Shown here: in pieces, positions 57,708 through 64,000 of the stretch
Layout of the letters: each line of letters starts with the position of its first letter
How positions within the stretch are numbered: the stretch's first letter is position 1
Assembly: GCA_011317545.1 (NCBI GenBank)
Contig: WUJK01000011.1
Coordinates: 1,193,501 to 1,257,500 of the forward strand
Direction: 5' to 3'
Length of the DNA stretch: 64,000 bases
From: Coniella vitis
Lineage: Eukaryota > Ascomycota > Sordariomycetes > Diaporthales > Schizoparmaceae
Translations under genes and position numbers: made by a program
The notes under the pieces: model-generated
The model's input: the letters and a program-made list of their open reading frames with translations, nothing else
Databases searched by the model: none
Told to the model about the DNA's origin: nothing

Positions 57708-60700
57708 AGTGTGGTTGAGCTTTGAGGAGGAGGACCACCCCTTGGCTTGGGTGCTCTGGTGATGGGATGTACTGGTCGTCACTAGCGAACGGTGGTGATT
57801 TGGACTTGGGGCCGTGCAAATTAGGTAGAAAAGCAAATCAGGAAGAGGATTGGCGTGTAAAGCAGCAATATTACCAGCATACATGGGAGACCACACCTTC
57901 TGGCGAGCGTGGAAGCCAGGCTCTAGGATTGTTGTGTGCGTGCACTAATCAACGTCTCCTTCTGGCATGCGCTGAAGAGATAGATATGTCATGGCCACAA
58001 CACTCCTACTAGGCTCAAGAAACAACAAGACCATCGATATCAAACAGCACGATGACGCTCCAATCAATCCCCGGCGTCACGGTATACGAGAGAGGAATCT
58101 GGCGTCCCTGCTAACTGGTGGGACTTGTACGGCCACTGGCCAGTCCTCTTGTTGAAGGGGGGATCAGAGTGCTCGAGCAGAGTCAAATATTGGCGTGTAC
58201 TGGCAGGATCGCTGTCATCATACTGCTACCAACAAACTCCCATTAATCCCCCCTTTTCCCGAGACTATCGAACTATTTCATGCTGCTGAAACTCTGTTCC
58301 TGGCCAAGAACGGCCCTAATAAGGGTCGAAAACCGGTTGAGATCAATTTTCCATTGATCTATTAGGATTGCTAGCCTTTTTTTTTCTTCTTTTTCAGCTG
58401 GACCATTCTTCTGTGAAGGTCTGTTCTCATGAATAATGGGCAGCAAGGGTGCAAGTCACTAAGGGTTGTCCGAAATATTACGGTACACATGAGCTGTCAT
58501 GATAACAATAACAACAAAGACGAGCCGTTGTTTCAACAATGCTTTCGTCCTTTGACACCTTCACACTTCAACGGTCCGGGGTGCTGGCGAGGGGCTGGCA
58601 CCGTTACAGCATGACAAATCAAACAAGAAGGCCAGAAGAAAGAAAAGCAATTCTTCAGCGGCCGTCGTGTTTGTCCACGCAAACCATTGCTCTGATGTCA
58701 TGTGATTCCTGCTCTGAAAGTCCTCTCCTGGCCCCCTTTGCTCTGCCCAATCTGGAGGTCTTGGCACTCGTTGTTAGTATTGCGACTGATTGCCAAGTGG
58801 CATTGGCTGTGGACTGCCAAGTGGTGTGTGGAGTATGTGCTCTACTATGTATACGCCAACCGCCGCTCTGTGTGCTCCGGGCATGAAGCAGCGCAGCCGG
58901 GCCAAGAGAATGGTAAATGGGTGGGAAGGCGCCAAGTTGCTTGGCCAGGGACGAGCCGAAGCCAGAGAAAGGTCTGGGGGTTTATCAACGGTTCGACTGT
59001 GATATGATATGGAGGCCTCGCACTGCTGCTCTACCGAGTGTGTCGTCTGCGCGTGCACATGATTGGGTCCTGGCTGGAGCTGGCCAGGATGTGAATTGGA
59101 CATGGGCTACGCAAAATGCCATTGTTTCGAATTCAGTGCAGGGTGTGATTGCTTCTTGGGTTGTCAAGTCGTCGTGGCTTTGGCTTGGAATATCGTCAGG
59201 GCTGGTTGGCTGGCTGGCTGGCTGGACTAGACGTGCCAGCATCAATGGTGGTTTGGGAGAGGGGGGGGGGGGAAACGGTTCTCCACCACTTTTGGGTGTC
59301 ATTTATTTCCCGCCCAGGGTCTGGAAAGTAGCCTTCTCTACAGTGTGCCAAGGGAAGAATGGATCATGGATCATGAATCCAGAGTCCACGGTCCAGGGCT
59401 GCTTCGACGGCATAGGCCGAGATGGCGGTGGGCAAGGCCTGGGGGCTTTTGGGTCGGTTGGGGTGTTATTCAGTGGCCAAGGTGTACTTTGGCAATGCTG
59501 GGAGAGAGGTGTTCTGAGCAGAGAAGGATGTTTGCAATGGCATGCGGACATGTGAATGTTTCTATCAGGCAGTACAGTATGCGCTCTGCTATGAGGAGGC
59601 TGGCTTTTCATCCTGTTTTCCCCTTCTGGCCATCATCTCGTCTGATGGTTCTCCTTGGGTGCGGGCGGACCCCAGTACTATGGGCGGCCTGCAGGGAGCC
59701 CCCCTGCCCATTGTTCAGGGGAGACATAGTCTATACGACAAAGGTCCGTGATTGGCCCGAGTTTAATTAGGGATGCCCCACACCACCCATCGCCATGTTT
59801 CACCACCACGCGCCTTGCCGTTTGCGAAGGGCCGCTTATATCAACTTCCCGGGCTGGCCTTCAACCTCACCACCACCACCACCACCACCACGACCACGAC
59901 GACCACGTCCACGCACCACTGCCAGCCTCCTGCCAGCCTCGCCCGCTGCAGGTGCTACTGGCAATGCTGGCAATGCTGCAAGCCTCGTAGTCCACAGTCT
60001 CAAGAGGCCCTCGCTCTCTCTTGGCGGCGCCGCGGCTCACCGCACCCTCGTCTTGGACGCAAGGAGCCACGGCAAAAGCAAGATGGCCGTGCTGGCGACC
60101 AGCGGACGGCCAGTGCAGCGAGGCCAATGGAAATCGTTGGGCAAGCCATGGAGCAAGGCATCGTTCAGTCCGTTGTGACTGAATATAGCCGGTCTTGTTT
60201 TACTGTCTTGGTTGCCGCCGAATGTCGAAGCCTCACTCATCAGCCATCGGCTTCACCACCTGCAACACACTGCCCAGCGCAGCATGACTTCTTACATAGT
60301 ACATTGTCTAGTCTAGCCTTTCCTGCTCACCCACAGACGCCCATGCGCGCAGTTCGCGAGCTGGCCCTTCCGCACCCAGTCGCTGCTGCGCTGCGCTGCG
60401 CTGCGCTGCGCTCCGATCCACCGCACGCATCACGGCAAGCTCGCTCGGCGACGACGGGTGGCTCCCAACTGGAGTCTGCCAAGAGCCTCTGCACCCGCTC
60501 GGCCAGAGTGCAATCTGCACGCAAGATTACAAAAGGAGAAATGCGCGCCGTGACGCTGAGCACCCCCCCCCCCATCTGTGCCTGTGCCCATCTTCTCTGT
60601 TGTTGATCTTTTGCATATCAGAGGATCCCATCAGAGCCCTTTTTTCTTCTTCTCCAACCTCACATATTATTAACTTCACTCTCGTTGAAATTGTCCCGTC

Positions 60701-61014
60701 TTTCCCACCACAGTCTCTCCTTTTGGTCCTGTTTACGTGCTTGGCTCCTCGCATCTAGTCGAGGCCTGCTACATACAATCCTTTCTGTCTTGGGGATTTA
60801 GAGCCATTCGTTTTTTTATTTATTATTATTATTGTCCTGCCATCCAGTCCTTCGTTTTCTGCAAACAAGATCTCCATCCAAAGCCTCGACATCGACGAGC
60901 CTCAAAGGCTACGAAGCCGTAATCCATCCGTCCAGATCCAGCCAGCCGCACATCGCAATCTAATTAATTCACACCAATTCCCCCCAATCTCGCTCTCGGT
61001 TGCCTCCCTCCAAG
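57708..61014. other. 3.3-kb intergenic region between the permease and protease genes
   Basis: Open frames here are low-complexity or arise from simple repeats: (GGCT)n at 59202-59223, (CAC/CCA)n at about 59868-59900, and a GCTGC pentanucleotide repeat at 60383-60412. Palindromic 9-mers sit at 58843 and 60293. The last few hundred bases are pyrimidine-rich and form the probable protease promoter and leader. No gene was found. Confidence 0.55.
60383..60412. repeat. GCTGC pentanucleotide tandem repeat
   Basis: About five tandem copies of a five-base GC-rich unit, in intergenic sequence. Confidence 0.85.
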
Positions 61015-62492
61015 ATGCAATACACCAACTCGTTCGGCACCTTCTTGGTGGGCCTCCTGGCCGCTTCCGAGCTGGCCGCCGCCGTGCCCGCCAACCTCCG
61101 GCAGCACGCGCCCATCGGCAGCCCCCCCAAGATCCGCAGCAGCGGCGACAAGATCTCGCTCAAGCAGGTCCGCAACCCAAAGGCCACGACGAGCCGCCAG
61201 CGCGTCGGCGCCCTGGCGGTCGAAAAGGCCTACCTCAAGTTCAACGCCGACATGCCCACCGAGCTGACCGACGCCGTCTCGCGCATCCGCACCAACCTGG
61301 CCGCCGGCCTGGACGCCATGGGGTTCGCGACGACCGGCGCCGCCACCGCCGCAACGGACGCGAAGCGCGCGACGGGCTCCGTGACCACCAACCCCGAGCA
61401 GTACGACGTCGAGTACCTGACGCCGGTGCAGATTGGCACCCCGCCGCAGACGCTCAACCTCGACTTTGACACGGGCTCGTCGGACCTGTGGGTGTACTCG
61501 ACCGAGACCCCCGCCAGCGAGGTCAGCGGCCAGACCGTCTACAACGCCAACTCGTCCCTCACGAGCGCCAAGCAGGCGGGGCTCACCTGGGGCATCAGCT
61601 ACGGCGACGGCTCTTCGTCCAAGGGCGACGTCTACTACGACACCGTCATGGTCGGTGGCCTGAGTGTCGACAACATGGCCATCGAGACGGCCACCACTGT
61701 CTCGTCCGAGTTTACTGCCGACACCGACATGGACGGCCTGCTGGGCCTGGGCTTCAGCAACCTCAACACCGTCAGCCCCACGAAGCAGAAGACTTTCTTC
61801 GACAAGGCCGAGTCCCAGCTCGACAGCTTCCTCTTCACTGCCGACCTCAAGCACAATGAGGGTATGCTTTTTTTTTCTTTCTTTTTCCAATCCCGTCCGC
61901 TATAGAGATATAACGCTTGCCCCCTTCGCCTGTCCACTCTACAACTTCCTTTGGCAATCTTCTTTACTAAACCCCCCGATCTTCTCTAGCCGGTACCTAC
62001 AACTTCGGCTTCATTGACACCGCTGCCTACACGGGCGAAATCTACAACACCACCGTCGACGACACCCAAGGCTACTGGATGTTCACCGCCACGGGCTACC
62101 AAATCGGCAACGCCTCCTTCCAGACCTCGTCCATCCGCGGCATCGCCGACACCGGCACCACCCTCCTCATGCTGCCGACGGCCATCGTCGAGGCCTACTA
62201 CGCGCAGGTGGCCTCGGCCGCCTACGACTCGTCGCAGGGCGGCTACACCTTCCCCTGCACCGCCGCCCTGCCCGACTTCACCCTCGGCGTCGGCACCGGC
62301 GCCATCACCGTCCCCGGCGCCTACATCAACTACTCGCCCCTCGACAGCGCCAACACGACGTGCTTTGGCGGCCTGCAGGAGGACACGTCGATTGGCTTCG
62401 CCATCTTTGGCGACATTGCCCTCAAGTCCGCCTTTGTCGTCTTCCAGGGTGGTGAGAGCCCCCAGATTGGCTGGGCGAATAAGAACTTATGA
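61015..62492 (+). CDS. Secreted pepsin-like aspartic protease (family A1), two exons, 449 aa
   Basis: Exons are 61015-61861 and 61990-62492; the 128-bp T-rich intron has a GTATGC donor and a TAG acceptor and splits a Gly/Ala codon cleanly. A signal peptide (hydrophobic FLVGLLAASELAAA, ending near 23) and a propeptide of about 95 residues precede the dibasic KR at 117-118, a likely Kex2-type maturation site. The mature enzyme is then about 331 residues, normal for penicillopepsin and aspergillopepsin. Both catalytic aspartates are present: Asp152 in LDFDTGSSDLWV and Asp336 in IADTGTTLLMLP. The flap is recognisable as ISYGDGSSSKGDVYYD. A Cys pair (FPC and TTCFGG) probably forms the usual C-terminal-lobe disulphide. 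It digests extracellular protein, best at acid pH in this family. Confidence 0.95.
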
Positions 62493-64000
62493 CTAGATGG
62501 CGGAGCAGAGGGGCAAGAGGTTGTCGTTGTCACCACCGTTGTGACGGTCGTCTCGTGAGGAAAAGGAGGAACAAGAATGAAAAGATGAGTAAAGAGATTC
62601 TTTCTCTCTCTCTCTCTCCTCCCTCACCTAGAGATGACCCCCTCCAATGATATTCTTTTCCATTGGGAAAGAAAACAAAATTGACACCTGCTTTATCAAT
62701 TCCCCTTCTTTTCTAACCTACCAATATCAAATATATAAAACAAACATATTTGGTATATCTCTTTGTCCCAGACTACTCGTTTGAGTCTTGAAATCCCCCC
62801 CTTTTTTCTTTTTCTTTTTATATATGGCCATTTGCAGAGGTTATCTGTAATAAGCATTTTAGCGCGGCGTTTTTTTCTTTTCAGTATATCTTTGGTCAAA
62901 TCGTTAGGTATACCTCATTTGGTAATTGGCAGTTGGTTGATAGGCATTGTTGTTGTTGGAGGAGGAGGAGGAGGAAGATGGTATGGATGTAAAAGAAGTA
63001 AAGAGGCAGAAGCGGCGATGAACAATGGGAACTCATGGCAAATCTGGGATGGACTTGACACGGAGGAAGACGGGTCAGCCACAGCCAGCGCTAGACAGAC
63101 ACGGCATTGGTAGTATGAATGTAAACGAGAAAGAGAGAGAGAGAGAGAGAGTGTGTGTGTGTGTCTACCACAAACCACAAACAGGAAAAGAGGAATAAAT
63201 GTCATAAAAGATGAGCCTGAAGCGGCGCATATTTCTTTTTTCTTTTTCTTTGGAAACCCCCCCCCCCCAAAAAAAACCCCCCGCCCACATCTTGTTTAAT
63301 ACCAAACTTGGGGTCTTCCTCTACCTTGAAAAGACGGCTCGAGGAGTGAGTGTCTATACGTAATATCAGCTTTCCAAACCTTTATACAAAGCATGCGTGT
63401 ATCACCCGTATATATATAGACGGCCCGTTATTGAAAAAAGTTTACAATTCAGCATTGTTGTATAATATATTATAGAAACCAAATTCTTGTGTCTCTCAAA
63501 CCTGTACGAGTATCGAATAGAGGATACAGCAACCACCACAATACCCAGTGTTTCGCCCCTTTGATCATCGCTTTCTTCTTCATAGTTACTACTAGTAGTA
63601 CCACTAGTCTACAAGAGGTTGAATATAAGGAGCGAACGTTGAGATCTAGATTGCAAAGATGGCAGTGTCACCCGTTCAGTGACATGGTGTACAAACAAAA
63701 GCCGACGACTCCATGCGTTCTTAATAAATTCAACATTCTTTCTCCATCACAATCGCAATGCCCACACACGAGGAAACAACACAGACTACCGAACGTATCA
63801 ATTCACACTCTCTACAAAAGCAAAAAGCCGGAGCTCATGTGTACAACCGTTGATTACACAACAAAAACAGACAAATATCAGAGTAAATAAATACAACCCA
63901 CCGCCCCCCCGATTGTCCAAAGTCTTTCCCTGATCCCGACAAACGCCAAAAAGAAATGTGCCAAACACAAAAAATTCCACCCAGGCCCCCCTTTCTTTGT
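62493..64000. other. 3' flank of the protease gene and intergenic sequence to the window end
   Basis: Contains (TC)n at about 62600-62618, pyrimidine-rich and AT-rich stretches, a (GA)n(GT)n tract (63127-63165) and C runs near 63258-63283. An open frame at 63489-63890 lacks an ATG and any recognisable domain. No gene was called. Confidence 0.55.
63127..63165. repeat. (GA)n(GT)n compound microsatellite
   Basis: A GA run passes directly into a GT run, the same architecture as the tract at 3611-3661. Confidence 0.9.

Noticed and set aside
56160..57896. 578-codon open frame on the minus strand
   Set aside because: Antisense to the permease, running through its introns with low-complexity content; the plus strand has the family motifs.
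58917..59555. 212-codon plus-strand frame
   Set aside because: Gly/Trp-rich content from GGCT and G-run repeats, with no recognisable domain.
59773..60606. 277-codon plus-strand frame
   Set aside because: Built on (CAC)n and GCTGC repeats; no conserved features.
60964..61890. 308-codon open frame on the minus strand
   Set aside because: Shadow of the aspartic protease exon 1; no motif of its own.
63489..63890. 133-codon plus-strand frame near the window end
   Set aside because: It begins without an ATG and shows no domain; it lies in the flank of the protease gene.

Overview
This is a nuclear window from a filamentous ascomycete, most likely a sordariomycete and possibly Hypocreales; genus and species cannot be read from it. 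The evidence is twelve intact protein genes whose reading frames join across short introns (mostly 61-130 bp) with GTRNGT-type donors, CTAAC/CTGAC-like branch sites and YAG acceptors, plus a fungal-type Spt5 and a fungal-type DCAF7/TTG1 WD40 protein. I found no rRNA, tRNA, CRISPR array or intact transposon.

Layout. 1-8141 holds no gene I can support, only simple repeats and short GTAC-centred palindromes. 8142-9842 (-) is a four-exon GT2 glycosyltransferase. 9843-26308 is a 16.5-kb stretch with no supportable gene; it carries a CAG/CTG inverted repeat, a 54-base A run and a cluster of the palindromic motif. 26309-46194 is gene dense: a low-complexity protein of unknown function (+), an amidase-signature hydrolase (+), Spt5 (-), a DCAF7-like WD40 scaffold (-), phosphopantetheine adenylyltransferase (+), a GT1 glycosyltransferase (+) and a class-III aminotransferase (-). 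46195-55582 is sparser and locally AT-rich: a 46-base A run, unassigned open stretches, a degenerate repeat array beside a basic protein of unknown function (-), and a GNAT acetyltransferase (-). 55583-57707 (+) is a five-exon amino-acid/GABA-type permease and 61015-62492 (+) a secreted pepsin-like aspartic protease; the flanks hold nothing else recognisable.

Functionally this is a mixed chromosome segment, not a pathway cluster. It has housekeeping genes (Spt5 for transcription elongation, DCAF7 as scaffold, PPAT for coenzyme A), surface or wall-related enzymes (GT2), nitrogen acquisition functions (permease, amidase, secreted protease, GNAT) and a convergent GT1/aminotransferase pair.

The clearest signal not explained by genes is the 9-mer TACATAGTA / TACTATGTA, often as half of a GTAC-centred palindrome. 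I located 22 copies, all outside coding sequence, where about 0.5 is expected by chance at equal base composition.
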